From Aporrectodea caliginosa (lineage: Eukaryota > Annelida > Clitellata > Crassiclitellata > Lumbricidae), in the NCBI GenBank assembly GCA_020284085.1, contig JACEVL010000337.1, positions 94,501 through 158,500 of the forward strand: DNA of 64,000 nt, in the 5' to 3' direction. Each line of letters starts with the position of its first letter. Position 1 is the first letter of the stretch. Below the pieces are notes generated by a model. The model ran no database searches and was not told the origin of the DNA. It saw nothing but the letters and a program-made list of their open reading frames with translations. Below, in pieces: positions 23,085 to 35,649 of the stretch. Made by a program: the position numbers and the translations under genes.

Positions 23085-23935
23085 ATCTGGACATTTCTGC
23101 AACGGCTTTTAAGAAATTGGATTTTAAGCTGTTATGTAGGTAGAGACATAGAAAGCCGGATTATCATTTTCAGTCACAAGCATGACACCAAAAAATAATA
23201 ATTATATTTGAGATTCCGTCTGGGACGAGAAAGGTGGGGAAGGCGGAGGATAGGATGGATCTGAATAGAAAAGCGCTCACGCTACGTGACAAAAGCAAGC
23301 CCATCGTTGTTAATTATAAGGCCAAAGTTTCAAAGGCCAACGGGACAAAGTGATTCTGTGGCGCGAGTGGATTTGTATTTGGATATTCCAAGATTCCCCC
23401 AATTCCACGTACCCATCTGCAGAACAAGAAGTATCATCCAAGTATGAAGCACTAACGATGTCGGTCACAGTGACATCCTAAATCAAACTACGGCCTTTGC
23501 GCCATGAGATTAGGGTAAGCCCACAGGGTCTTTTGCCGTCAGTCCTAAACCAGGTTTTTATTTGACTGCCAAAAAACTATGACGACCATGGTTTTGACAG
23601 TTAGATCTTAAAGACAGCATGACGAGCGAAGCGGCCAGGACCGAAGCCACAAGAAAGACCATGTGATCCATCAACCCTTCACAAGTGATCCGCAAAGGCA
23701 ACTGTGACTTGAGTATAGCAAATACTTGCTTCAGTACGATGACAAGCAGCGATTCTTACAGTCTCATCGTCCAGTCTTAGGTCACAGATGATTATAGGTA
23801 ATGCGAAAAACCACAGTCACCTGCATTTGGTACACAGATCGTTCTTGAAGCTCCCCTGATGGCATGGAATCGGTGAGGCAGGCCTCAAGATTGGTAGCAA
23901 CCTTTTGAATACGCGGCTGATCCTGTTTTTACTAT
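23085..23935. other. No gene recognised
   Basis: Complex sequence with no long frame. It may be a decayed element, but no domain or boundary is visible. Confidence 0.4.
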
Positions 23936-23937
23936 AA

Positions 23938-24165
<228 letters not shown>

Positions 24166-24171
24166 TTGTGG

Positions 24172-24378
24172 GACGCGGTGGTGTAGCGGTATGTTGTGTG
24201 CCTTGTAACCGGAGGGTCGCAGGTTGGAATATACTGTACCTCAAGCCACTGCTTAGCGACCTTGGACAATTTGCTCACTATAATTATTGTCCGTGAGGAA
24301 GGCAACGGGAAACCACCTCACTCATCTCAAATCCCGGGTGGCATAAAACCCAATGGACTTGCCTTCGGGCAGAGAACT
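24172..24378 (+). mobile_element. tRNA-derived SINE with a (CAT)n tail
   Basis: The head gggacgcggtggtgtagcgg matches the head of SINE A (gggcgcggtggtgtaggggt at 44569). A decayed B-box region (gcaggttggaatat) follows. The body (gaaggcaacgggaaaccacc) differs from SINE A, so it is a sister family sharing the head. The 3' end (cgggcagagaactt) runs straight into a (CAT)n array. Confidence 0.75.
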
Positions 24379-24379
24379 T

Positions 24380-24595
<216 letters not shown>

Positions 24596-24639
24596 TAATT
24601 TGTATTATTAGTAGTATTATTGCACCTGATAATCATAAG

Positions 24640-25300
24640 GCAGACAGAATTTCAAGAAAGATAATTATAGTTGACCAATAAGCAAGGTATTTTTACAGCG
24701 GAGAAAGGTTTGAGTGACTGGTATTAAGATTTACCCCATGGACCCTCACAGCTAGTCATGCCCGCCAGGCAATCATCGTATCGAGCTGCTCAGGTTAAAT
24801 CATTGAAGCCTTGACTTAGCGCATCCACAGAGTAGAATAGGCAGCTACCAATTATTATCAGAATATGTCAGGGTATTCTCTCTAAAAACAACGCCTGCAG
24901 CAGCTGTAGTGCAGGACGTGAGAGAGAATAAAAGTCCCAGGCTTTCGAGGAGCCTACAATATCCTTCGTGGGAGTTTCGCGATGTTTTTCTACGTTGTAG
25001 AGTCTGTGGACAAGTATAATCTGCCATTAGCCCATCGGAGGGACTGTTTCGTCTGGAGTCGGAATTTCGCATCGACTCCTCTACCTAGCGATGCGTCTCT
25101 ACGTTGTAGAGTATGTAGGCATGTATAGTCTGCCATTACGCAATCGGAGGGACTACTTTTGGTTGAGCCGAATTTCGCGTCGGCTCGAGTCGGATAGTTC
25201 AACGACTCATATACCTAGCGATGGGTTTCTACGGTGTAGAGTCTCAGTGGCTATCGTTCAGCCCTGAGGCTGTTTCCCGCAAGCCTTGTGCCAACGAGAA
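24640..25300 (+). repeat. Long direct repeat, left copy (~650 bp)
   Basis: Ordered blocks shared with 26430-27090 include aataagcaaggtatttttac, a cgcatccacag..agaataggcagctacca block, tctacgttgtagagtctgtg, catcggagggactgtttcgt and ctatcgttcagccctgaggc. Within each copy the tctacg[gt]tgtagagt and gagtcggaatttcgcatcga modules are themselves repeated two to three times. Confidence 0.85.
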
Positions 25301-25307
25301 AGAACGA

Positions 25308-25540
25308 ACACTCCAGCAATGGAATCTGCTACAACAAGACACAAAAATTTGTGTTTTTCGTAATATTCATACCAATCTGGCTTCCTTTTACCAAGTGGAT
25401 GGTGGCATTTGTTTCTGTGCTGATGTTGATGGTCTCACGCATGAGCTAGGATAAGAACATGGGAAGCATTTGTTTGGTCAAGGTATTGAAGGAGCAGTGA
25501 ATTATGCTGAGCTTGTGGAGAAAATTCTGAGGGCATAATT
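25308..25540 (+). pseudogene. Unassigned protein fragment, possibly of a transposable element
   Basis: The frame beginning near 25308 contains NLLQQDTKICVFRNIHTNL then FYQVDGGICFCADVDGL, followed by HELG and a stop. The composition is protein-like and not repeat-derived. It reminds me of an uncharacterised family found in many copies in invertebrate genomes, but I cannot name it. It lies between the two long direct repeats. Confidence 0.3.
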
Positions 25541-25689
25541 ATGAGTTGTTGGGTGCTAGGATCTCACTGATGTGGCATTTCTACTCTGTAATTGTTCATC
25601 AACTTGTTTGTTATATGTTCTTTCTTGTTTGTTTCAACAGTAAAGGCCTTAACATTATTTTAGGGCGAGATATTTCACACTGCAAATGT

Positions 25690-26325
25690 CCCGCATTAAT
25701 TCGCAATTTTGTAGAAACTCACTAATGCATACATAAAAAACCTGACGTGCTAGCCAAATTTCAATTTCATATATGAAATCAGCGTCCAAAATTTAGCTAA
25801 GAATAGGCGCAAAAGCAAATGCCTGATACAATTTTAATACTTTGCTTTCGCTTACAGTATGAGCTGAGAATTTGCAATTGTGTAGAATTTCACTGAAGCC
25901 TACCTGAAAAACTAGACGTGCTAGACAAATTTCGATTTCATATTTGAAATCATGTACAAAATGTAGCTAAGAACAAGCACGAAATCAAATGCCTCGTACA
26001 TTTTTAATATACTTTCCTTTTGCTGATAGTATGAGTTGAGAATTCGCAATTTTGTAGAACCTAACCGATGGTTACCTACAAAACCTGACGTGCTAGCAAA
26101 ATTTCGATTTCATATTATTTTGAAATCAGCATCCAAAATGTAGCTAAGAACAAGAGCAAAAGCAATGTCTGATACATTTTTAATACTTTGCTTTCTCTGA
26201 TAGTATGAGTTGAGAGTTCGCAATTGTGTAGAACCTCACTAATGCCTACCTAAAAAACCTGACGTGCTAGCCAAATTTTGATTTCATAATTTGAAATCAG
26301 CGCCCCAAATTTAGCTAAGAAGAGT
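25690..26325. repeat. 172-bp satellite, about 3.7 copies
   Basis: The gcaattttgtagaa module starts at about 25703, 25874, 26045 and 26220 (spacing 171, 171, 175). Each unit continues with aacctgacgtgctagccaaa, atttcgatttcata, tgaaatcagc and tagctaagaa. Copies are diverged but colinear. Confidence 0.9.
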
Positions 26326-26429
26326 TCTAAAGTTCTGAGTAGCAAACAAAAAATATTATTTTGTTGCCCAGTGTTATTGCTACAAATAATTAATTTATTA
26401 TCATTATTCTGTGTGTTATGGTAAGGTAG

Positions 26430-27090
26430 ACAGGACTTCAGAAATATACGTTGAACAATAAGCAAAGTATTTTTACAGCGCAGAGAGACTTGAGTGACTT
26501 GTGCTAAGAGTTTACCCTATACCCCTCACAGAACCGTGACTGCTCGGGTTAAATTATTGAAACCTTCACGTAGCGCATCCACAGTGTAGAATAGGCAGCT
26601 ACCAATGTAGAACTGTTCGCCATAAGCACGCCCGGTGCAGAGGAAAAAAGAACGATCTTATGGGCCTTTATGGTGCTTACAATATCCTGCGTCGGAATTT
26701 TGCATCGACTCATCTACCAGGCGATGTTTTTCTACGTTGTAGAGTCTGTGGGCAAGTATAGTCTGCCATTAGCCCATCGGAGGGACTGTTTCGTCTTGAG
26801 TCGGAATGTCGCATCGACTCCCCCACCTATCGATGCGTGTCTACGTGGTAGAGTAGGCAAGTATAGTATGTAGGCGACTATAATCTGCCATAACGCAATC
26901 GAAGGGACTACTTTCGTCTTGAGTCGGAATATCACATCGACTCGAGTCGGAATTTCGCATCGACTCCTCTACCTAGCGATGGGTTTCTACGGTGTAGAGT
27001 CTCGAGGTGGCTATCGTTCAGCCCTGAGGCTGCTTCCCGCAAGTTTCGCCTTATGCCCACGAGAAGAATGAACGCCGAGCCATCGCGGGG
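26430..27090 (+). repeat. Long direct repeat, right copy (~650 bp)
   Basis: Partner of 24640-25300. It carries the same block order with extra duplication of the gagtcggaat module near 26900-26970. Confidence 0.85.
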
Positions 27091-27160
27091 ACTGCCAACA
27101 AGAGTCTTGCGTCGGAACTGCTTGCCTTGTCGCTTTGTAACAGGCCTTCTCGTAACTACT

Positions 27161-27199
27161 AAAGATAACTACTATACTACTCATATAGTAGTTATCTTT
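27161..27199. repeat. Perfect 16-bp hairpin, 7-nt loop
   Basis: Arm aaagataactactata, loop ctactca, then the exact complement tatagtagttatcttt. Confidence 0.95.
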
Positions 27200-28540
27200 T
27201 GAATTGAATAAGACAACATAGAGAGATAATAATTGTTACATTATCTGAGGCTTTGTAGGTCCATATTATATGCTCCTTTCTACCGTTTCAACGCTTCCGA
27301 TTGAAGGGTCAAGAAATGGAACAACACCGTTTAAAGGCAATGTCTTATACGGAAATGCTCAAATGTGGCCACACCCATAATGATGCCCATGGCAATCAAA
27401 ACTAAGTTGCAGTGCCCGCTCTTCACCATAATTAAAAATTATTGCCAACAACATGACTGGTTTATTTACGGACAGTCGCAATCTTGTGTATTTGAAAATT
27501 AAATGCCGTTTTCAGTAACCTCTCGATCGCAGTACATGCGAAGGCGAGCGTTGGTGCCTCAGTAGTTACTGAAGTTGTCAGATATTAGTCTACTTTTAAA
27601 TGACGGAAAACAATGGCTTTCTGAACAAAGGATTTACCTCATTTTGATTTTCTGCAATGACAATGACGTCATAATGAAAGAAATTTGCTTAACTGTGGCG
27701 GAACCTGGTGACCATAATTATAATAATTTCCTCCTTCAGGACCAGGCGGCACAGGGCTGGCAGGTCAAGTTACCACCCCTTACTTTGCCAAATGGATTCT
27801 GGGGTCCTATAACCCCAGAACCCAGCCGTTGGAGTATGGCTGCAGCTACTAAGCCCACAGATAACCAACCTATCATTTTCCCTTGAATGGAGAGCTGCCC
27901 AGTAGTCTAAACTGAGTCATCTCCTCAGTTACCTCCCGCAGTTGGACCATTAGGATCAACTCCTCCCTTATTGTTTATTGCTCTTCCATAACACCTTGTT
28001 GGGTCTCTGTTTGACGCAGTAGAAGTTCCAGAAGCATCTGGTGGTTCGGGAACCTGGTTTTCCCTTCTCTACTTCCCCGTCTGAGTTAGTTTCTGACATT
28101 TCTCAGAAGAATAAGAAAACGGTTTCTCTTATTGATAAATTGTAGCACAGAACAAACATCTCGTTTCGCAATTACGAGCAAATACAGAAATCAATTGTCA
28201 CTTTTAATTGAAACATCTCTTGTAAATAACTCCTAATCTAGGCCTTCTAGTACGAGTGTCCGTATATATAGTGGAGTCTTCCTGGATTTCGTGTCATCAT
28301 AGTCCCAAATGGATTGAGGGAGACACTGGACGGAAGACTTCTTTTCTGTGACCTTGGAGATGCAATTGATTCCCGGCTGTGCTGGCCACCTCCCCCTCCC
28401 CTTGCCAATGAGATATGGCCAGATGCCATACCTACACGACATGGACTCCATCGTATGTGGTCGTCTCTTCCACAGGCACCGCATTGTGCTCTACGACACG
28501 TTATAATGGAAAAGTGTTTTAGTGCGATCTGAATTGGACG
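27200..28540. other. No gene recognised
   Basis: Complex sequence. A plus-strand frame at 27575-27886 (103 codons, with WQVKLPPLTLPNGFWGPITP) is not repeat-derived but has no domain I recognise. It could be an exon or a piece of an element. Confidence 0.35.
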
Positions 28541-28559
28541 AACGCTGCCACTGCCTGTG

Positions 28560-28676
28560 GATCTGTCTGTCTGCTTCTACGTCTCTGTATCTATGCCTGC
28601 TTACGTATCTGTCTCTGTGTCTGTCTACGTATCTGTCTCTGTCTCTATCTCTGGCTCTTTCTCTGTCTGTCTTTTT

Positions 28677-28753
<77 letters not shown>

Positions 28754-29110
28754 TTCTTATTTCGTCTCTGTCTCTGCCACTGTATCTGTGTCTGCTTGTA
28801 TATATGTGTGTCTCTTCCCTTTATCGTCTCTATGCCTGCCTAAGTATATGTTTTCTTTGTCATATCTTAGCCTTTGTTTCTCTATCTGTCTCTATCTCTA
28901 CCTCCGTCTCTGCCACTTTCTCTGCCTCTGCCTCTTTCTATGTCCTTGCCTCTGCTTCTGCCTCCTTCTTTGCTTCTATCTTCATTTTTGCCTGCCTTCG
29001 TCACTGTCACTATGTCTGCCTCTACGTCTTTTTCTCTGCCTCCTTCTCCACCTACGGCTTTGTCTCTGTCCTCTGCCTATCTCCACGTCTACCCCTTCTC
29101 TCCATACGCG
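28560..29110. repeat. Pyrimidine-rich (TCTG)n/(TC)n region
   Basis: A pure TC run at about 28680-28750 with degenerate TCTG/CTGCCT flanks. Long frames with SLSLS composition are artefacts. Confidence 0.9.
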
Positions 29111-29484
29111 CATCTATCTCTCTGTCTTTGTTTTCGGAAACCCTCGCGCCCCTCCATTCCATGTCTATACAACCTCGGTTGGGTCTATATTATCCGAAGA
29201 CATCATCCCTCAAACACCCCGCAGAGTCAGGCATAAATCCCCGTAGGATCCCATAAGATTACGCGAAGAACGACAAAACAAAGCCTCTATTCCACCGCCA
29301 GATATAGGGGCCTTGAGGGACGTGAAGAATATTACCAAGCCGGGCTTACGGGACTTGGTCGTCTCCCTCCTTCGATCAATAGAATTCATATCGATCTTCG
29401 ATCATTGACGTTTGAACGTGATGGCAGAATAAGAAGAGAATGATGTGGGTATTGATCCTACAGTCACGCCATCCGTTTCTCTTC

Positions 29485-29875
29485 ATCGATCAATCATTCA
29501 TTTATTCATGCATTCATTCTTTTATTTATTCATTCATTCATTCATTCATCATTAATGCATTCATTAATTCATGCAATCGTTCATCATTCATTCATTCAGT
29601 CAGTCATTCAGTGACTCAGTCGTTCAGTCATTTAGTCATTCAGTCATTCATTCGTCGTTAATGTATTAATTAAATAATTCATTCATTCACTACTGCATTC
29701 ATTCATGCATTCATGCATTCGTTCATACATTCATTAATGCATACGTTCATAATTCATCCATGCATTCATTCATTCATTCATTCATTCATTCATTCATTCA
29801 TTCGTTCATAATTCATTCATTCATGCATTCATTCATCATTCATGCATTCATTCGTTCGTTCATTCAGTCTATCTC
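29485..29875. repeat. (ATTC)n degenerate array
   Basis: ATTC/ATTCATTA and GCATTCAT units, purest at about 29765-29800. Confidence 0.9.
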
Positions 29876-29919
29876 TCCTTCTTTGTTCGATCAAATCGAA
29901 AATATATAGCGCCATTGCT

Positions 29920-30475
29920 TCTCTTTATCTTCAGTTCCTCTTCTTACTTATCCTCGTCCTTATTCTGTTTCCTATTTTCCTCCTATTCTCCCCGTTCCAG
30001 CTATTACTTCTCCTATTTTCTCTCATTCTTCCTCGACCTCCTTTTATTACACCCGCATTCCTCTCCTATTCTTCTCTTCTTACATTCCTTCCTCGCCTTA
30101 CGCGTCTTAATCTTACTTCCTCATCCCCTATTTCGTCCCAAGTCGTTCACTCATTCCTCATAATTGACTGCCTCGTATTCTTTCTTTTTCCTATTTTTTT
30201 TATATTATTGCGCTTTCTCCTATTCTTCCTCCTCTTCCTCTTCTTAAACTTCCTCTAATTCTTCCTCTTCTTCCTCTAATCCTTTCTCCAATTCTTCCTA
30301 TTCATTCTTTATTTTTTCTCCAATTTCAGCGTAATATTCCTACCTTTCCTCTTCGAATTCTTCCTCCTGCTGTTTCTTCTTCCTCCTCCTATTCTTCCTT
30401 CTTCCTTCTCCTATTGTTTCCTCTTCCTCCTCCTATTGTTTCCTCTTCCTTATCCTATTCTTCCTTTTATTCACA
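29920..30475. repeat. Polypyrimidine tract (TTCCTC-type)
   Basis: Strong C/T strand bias with cttcctcctcctattcttcc motifs over about 550 bp. The 138-codon frame across it is low complexity. An atatatagcgccatt SINE-tail motif lies just upstream (29903-29918). Confidence 0.8.
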
Positions 30476-30684
30476 CTGGTTAGAACACTCCTTGTTCCCC
30501 CGGCCTACTTTCCGAATGACAAGGCCTATCCCAGTGCTTTCCAATGACTTTGGTCACAAACGCTTTTAATTAACGTTTAAGCGTCCACAGCACTCAATAC
30601 GTCATAAACTGTCGGATAGTTAAGTCACGGTTCTTGCGGCCCAACTGGTAGACACTCCTGCATTGAAACAGTCTTTAGGTTTCT

Positions 30685-31165
30685 GATGTGGCGATTGTGG
30701 TGGTGATAGCGGTGGTAAATGTGGTGGTGCTAGTGGTGGTAGTTGTGGCAGTGATGGTGGTTATTATGGTGGTGGTGATAGTGATGGTAATTGTGGTGGT
30801 AATAATCATGGTGGTGATAGTGGTGATGATTTGGTGGTAATCTTGGTGGTGATAGCGGTGGTAAATGTGGTAGTGCTAGTGGTGGTAGTTGTGGCAGTGA
30901 TAGTGGTTTTTATGGCGGTGGTGATAGTGATGGTAATTGTGGTGGTAATAATCATGGTGGTGCTAGTGGTGATGGTTTTGGTGGTAATCGTAGTGGTGGT
31001 AATCGTGGTGGTGAGAGTGCTGGTAAGTGGTGGTGATATCGATGATAAATTGTAGCGGCGATAGTGATGGCAGCAGTGTTAGCAGAGGTGATCGGGGTGA
31101 CAGTGGTGATATCAATTGTGGTGACGGTGATCGGTGGTAGTGCCACTGGCGGTGACGCTTGTGGT
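30685..31165. repeat. (GGTGGT/GAT)n degenerate array with an internal ~165-bp duplication
   Basis: GGT-rich units. The segment gatagcggtggtaaatgtgg recurs at about 30694 and 30850 and continues colinearly through aatcatggtggtg, so a larger unit was duplicated inside the array. Confidence 0.8.
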
Positions 31166-31377
31166 AGTCTTCATTCTAATTCTCACCGTGGTGCTGGTAT
31201 GTAATAAGTAATAAGTTGCGGTTTGCCAACTTACTGTATCAATAGCGAAATTATGTATGTAGGCCCTATGTGTCTGAGAATGGAAATATCTTTTCATTAC
31301 GTGGAGATGGGTCATCTATTTTATATAGCACTATAACTCATTCTTATGACATAATAAACCCAATTCTGCTGCTGATT

Positions 31378-31432
31378 CTGATGATGACGATGACGATGAT
31401 GATGATGATAAAAATAGTGACGACTCTCTGTC

Positions 31433-31498
<66 letters not shown>

Positions 31499-31500
31499 GG
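31378..31500. repeat. (GAT)n then (TCTG)n then (TC)n
   Basis: Three adjacent simple repeats, just after a ttatatagcac SINE-tail motif at 31322. Confidence 0.9.
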
Positions 31501-32050
31501 TAAATATCGGAAAAGAATACATAGACTGTTTGTCTGAAGGCAACAGTAACTGCAAATTTACTACAAGACACCTATGCCTATGATTTCTGAAGCAAATACT
31601 AGTATCTGCCTCTTCGAGACATGACTTTCAAGAGCTGCAAACGATGAGACACATTATTACGTAGAGATGGATCGTTTATTTTGGTTGAGACTTTCATAAA
31701 ACGACTTCTTGCTGACCTAAATGTCCCTCTCTCACTAAATCAGAAAAAAACCAGAAAAGAGAATGGTCGAATACTTAGACAAGTTTTGTGACGTTCCTAA
31801 AACGCGCTATAAGTATATGGTCTCAGATACATACCTACATGCATAGATACATAAACTTCAATGTACACTGCCATAATTGTTCATCTGTTGGTAACAGGAA
31901 AATAAAACTGAATTGAATTGAATTGAATATGTACATACATATACACATGCATAATATTATGTGCAAACCCACAGGTACATACATACCCAATGCAGAGCTG
32001 GCAGTTTGGGCCTACGAATGCAAGAGTGCCTGGGGCCTACGACGATCTTA
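31501..32050. other. No gene recognised; LINE-type tail at 31890-31930
   Basis: Complex sequence. A ggaaaataaaactgaattga end followed by attgaattgaat looks like a LINE 3' tail with a short tandem end. Confidence 0.4.
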
Positions 32051-32054
32051 ATAA

Positions 32055-32144
<90 letters not shown>

Positions 32145-32200
32145 GTGTGTAGGTGTGTGTGTGTAGGTGTGTAGGTGTGTAGGTATGTGAGTGTGTGCGT
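32055..32200. repeat. (GT)n array
   Basis: Pure to about 32142, then GTAG-interrupted. Confidence 0.95.
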
Positions 32201-32609
32201 ACATGTGTGTCGTTTGAGTGAAATGCGACAGAACATCAGTTGATGCTGCTTTCTTCTTTTTTATGACCAGCTGCCAGAGCATCCTGTGTTTGAATAAATT
32301 GATCGATAAATGATTGATATATTGAAGGAATCGATCTGACTAGAGTGCATCAATTCACGGCGCTTGACAGGCGAATACATGAAGATGACGATGCTTAAAA
32401 AGCATTACGACTGTTACGATGATGGTGATGATGATGAAGATGATGGATGTATGACGCCATGATGATGCCAGAAGTTGGAAGATACAAATCGACATCAGTA
32501 GTGAAAACAATGATGCTATTATAATAGAAATATTAGTAGAATTGTTATTATTAATATTATTATTATCATTGTTATTATTGTAGCTGTTAATGTATTAGAA
32601 GCTGGTAAT

Positions 32610-33185
<576 letters not shown>

Positions 33186-33560
33186 CTGTTGTTACTAAAA
33201 ATTATGTGGCTGTTAGGTATTAACCGCATATTGATGAATAGAACTGTTTTCGTTTCAGCTTGTTGGTCTATGGCAATAAATCACGTTTCTATTTTGATTT
33301 CAATAAACAATGCTTCGACAAAACAACAGAAATTTCCGTTCCGTCTTTGGACATTGCTTCCCATTAAACATCGTTATCATCTCTGTCAGATTCCGACGAC
33401 AAAGATAACCTCCCAGATTTTTATTGCTTTCCTGTTTTGTTTTGCCATTTCAACACCAGATGCCAAGTGCATTGGCATACATGCATACACAAATATGCAT
33501 ACATACATGCATGCATACATGCATACACACATAAATACATACATAAAAAAAACAATAATA
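33186..33560. other. No gene recognised
   Basis: Unique sequence followed by an ACAT-type tract at 33477-33545. Confidence 0.4.
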
Positions 33561-33564
33561 TTGT

Positions 33565-33785
33565 GTGTGTGCTAGTTAACTAGTTAAGATTTGTTAAGGA
33601 TTAAAAAATAGCAGAATTAACTAATTATTCGGTCTGCCACTCGAGTACAGCAATGATGTAAGGGTGACCCTACTGGTCGGGACTTGTTCCCTTTAGGGTT
33701 CTCTACCCCCGTTGTTTTCCTACTATCATACTGTAATTCTGATGCTTGTTTGCTTTGCTTCTGTTGGAAACAATACAATTTATGG
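33565..33785 (+). repeat. LINE-like 3' end, copy 1
   Basis: Shares ctagttaactagttaag, aagggtgaccctac, a cctttagggttctc block and cccgttgttttcc with 35410-35545. The two segments look like 3' ends of one LINE or SINE family. Confidence 0.5.
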
Positions 33786-33809
33786 TCATGGTTTATTTAT
33801 GATTATGGT

Positions 33810-33896
33810 TACATACACACATACATACGTACATACATACATACATACATACATACATACATACATACATACATACATACATACATACATACATAA
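33810..33896. repeat. (ACAT)n array
   Basis: Pure CATA array, followed by an interrupted A-rich tract to 33990. Confidence 0.95.
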
Positions 33897-33996
33897 ATAG
33901 AAATATACATAAAAACATACATACACACATACAAAAAAACAACCATACATACATATATGCATGCATACATGCGACGTACATACATAATTATGTATT

Positions 33997-34375
33997 CATG
34001 GCCGCATTAAGGCTAGTGCGGGCCCGGTGCTGTGCTAATGTGATTACCTTTCAAAGGCCCCCTCTGCCAGCCACCCGTCCACCACGCCCATTAATTTTAA
34101 CATGCTCACTAGTGAGTATTAACTGCCTAAAGACACAATTAATGTTACATTACTATCTGTACACGCAATGATTAGTGTCAGGTAAATAACTATAAGTAAT
34201 TAAATTAATTATTACTTCGTATTTATTTACACAGCAGCTATTTCACGAGATTTAACAGTAAGTTAATAACAAGCACATTAAAAATTTATCCACTTCCGAA
34301 AATGTGGGCCCCTCATCAAAACTGCGGGCCTGGGTGCCGAAGCACCCTTTGCACCTCCCTTTTAATGATGCCCTG
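33997..34375. mobile_element. hAT-type MITE (379 bp) with perfect 8-bp target duplication
   Basis: Identical octamers tatgtatt flank the element (33989-33996 and 34376-34383). The ends are imperfect inverted repeats (catggccgcattaa at the left, cagggcatcattaa read inward from the right). It is AT-rich inside with GC-rich subterminal parts (gtgcgggcccgg, ctgcgggcctgg). No coding capacity. Confidence 0.85.
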
Positions 34376-34383
34376 TATGTATT

Positions 34384-34800
34384 CATCCCTGCATTGGCGA
34401 AGGCGCTGGATTGACGTTTGATGCATCGTTGCTTGTCGTATGCTGACACTCTTATAAATCATGGCTGATCATGTCAGACATAATGGACGGGCTAAGCAAA
34501 CCCTATAAGACTCTTGGTCCATTTAGTAGCCAGTCTAGTCTGTAGTCAGTCGATTGCGGCTTTGAGTCTACTGAAAGAACACCGCGTAGCTTGCGCAGAA
34601 TTATCTCTGTCAGCATGCAGTGCAATTTATTACTGGCTTCAACTGGGAATAAACGGTAAGCCCTGCGATGCTCTGGCTCTCTGTCGAGGACCTTGGGATT
34701 CGTCAAGGAGCAAAGCGAGCCCCTTTGAAAACTTATGTATGTGCTGTCTATGTGCTATCTTTGTGTATGTGTGTAGGTATGTCTGTACATCCGTATGTAC
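34384..34800. other. No gene recognised
   Basis: Complex sequence without a convincing frame. Confidence 0.4.
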
Positions 34801-34804
34801 GTAT

Positions 34805-34890
34805 GTCGTAATCGTAATCGTAATCTCCAAACTTCTAAAGCGCCACTCGAAAGCCAAGCGCAGGGCACCAGCTTATTCAGGAGCGCTGAT
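34805..34890 (-). repeat. Tail repeat family T2 copy (reversed)
   Basis: The reversed sequence contains cagcgctcctgaataagctg followed by gtgccctgcgct. The outer end carries gtaatcgtaatcgtaatc, a short hexamer tail. Confidence 0.6.
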
Positions 34891-34974
34891 GTGTTTATGT
34901 ATGTGTGTGCGAATGCGTGAATTTGTGTGCGTGTGAGTCAGTTTCTATTTATGTTTATGTGTGTATGTTTGTAT

Positions 34975-35055
34975 GTATGTTCGTGTGAATAGATGTTCGT
35001 ATTTAAGTATGTATGTATGTATGTATGTATGTATGTATGTATATATGTATATAAA
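34975..35055. repeat. (ATGT)n microsatellite
   Basis: Short tetranucleotide array. A tggcgctatacaaatgcgat SINE-tail motif follows at 35078. Confidence 0.85.
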
Positions 35056-35409
35056 CTATATATGTTTCTCCTAGTAGTGGCGCTATACAAATGCGATTAC
35101 TATTACAATTCCACGTGTGAAATGGGGGTCTTACTTCTGCGGATGGCGTGCATGTACTAAACATTGCCAAGCAACATATTATGAGCCAATTTTTAGTCAG
35201 ACTTAATTACAGCGTATAATGCTTCTCTAATAACTATAGGCCAAAATAATTATTCCAGAACTAATACCCGCAGGTTCTCGATTAAATGTGCTGACGCTAA
35301 TACATAGCACAGGATTCGCGTTGATACATACTTTGTTCGACTAATATTTTTCTCTGTAAAAAACGAAGATCACGCGATCATTGATAACACAGATAGATAA
35401 CTGATTAAC

Positions 35410-35645
35410 GTGTGTGCACTAGTTATCTAGTTAAGTTATGTTGATCCCATTTATAATCGAAACAAACCAGCCGCTGCATATCACCTGGCCATGAAAGGGT
35501 GACCCTGGTCCTTTCGGGGTTTTCTTTCCCTGTTGTTCTCTGATACAATACAATACAATACAGTACAATTACAAATTTATAGCGCGCTTTACCAAGACAA
35601 AGTCGTGCACGAAAGCGCGTTTGCGCTGTGTTGTTAGGCATAGTG
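35410..35645. repeat. LINE-like 3' end (copy 2) next to a reversed SINE tail
   Basis: 35410-35545 matches 33565-33785 in order. It is followed by gatacaatacaatacaatac and acaaatttatagcgcgcttt, the reversed SINE-tail layout. Confidence 0.5.
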
Positions 35646-35649
35646 CAAT

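Noticed and set aside
22671..23198. Long MYVC / HTYI repeat proteins
   Set aside because: Pure (ATGT)n tetranucleotide array, open in several frames on both strands.
24640..27090. LTR retrotransposon with 650-bp LTRs
   Set aside because: The direct repeats lack TG..CA ends, no primer-binding site or polypurine tract is visible, and the interior is a satellite rather than gag-pol.
28522..29256. 244-residue Ser/Leu-rich membrane-like protein
   Set aside because: The hydrophobic look comes from (TC)n and TCTG microsatellite codons, not from transmembrane helices.
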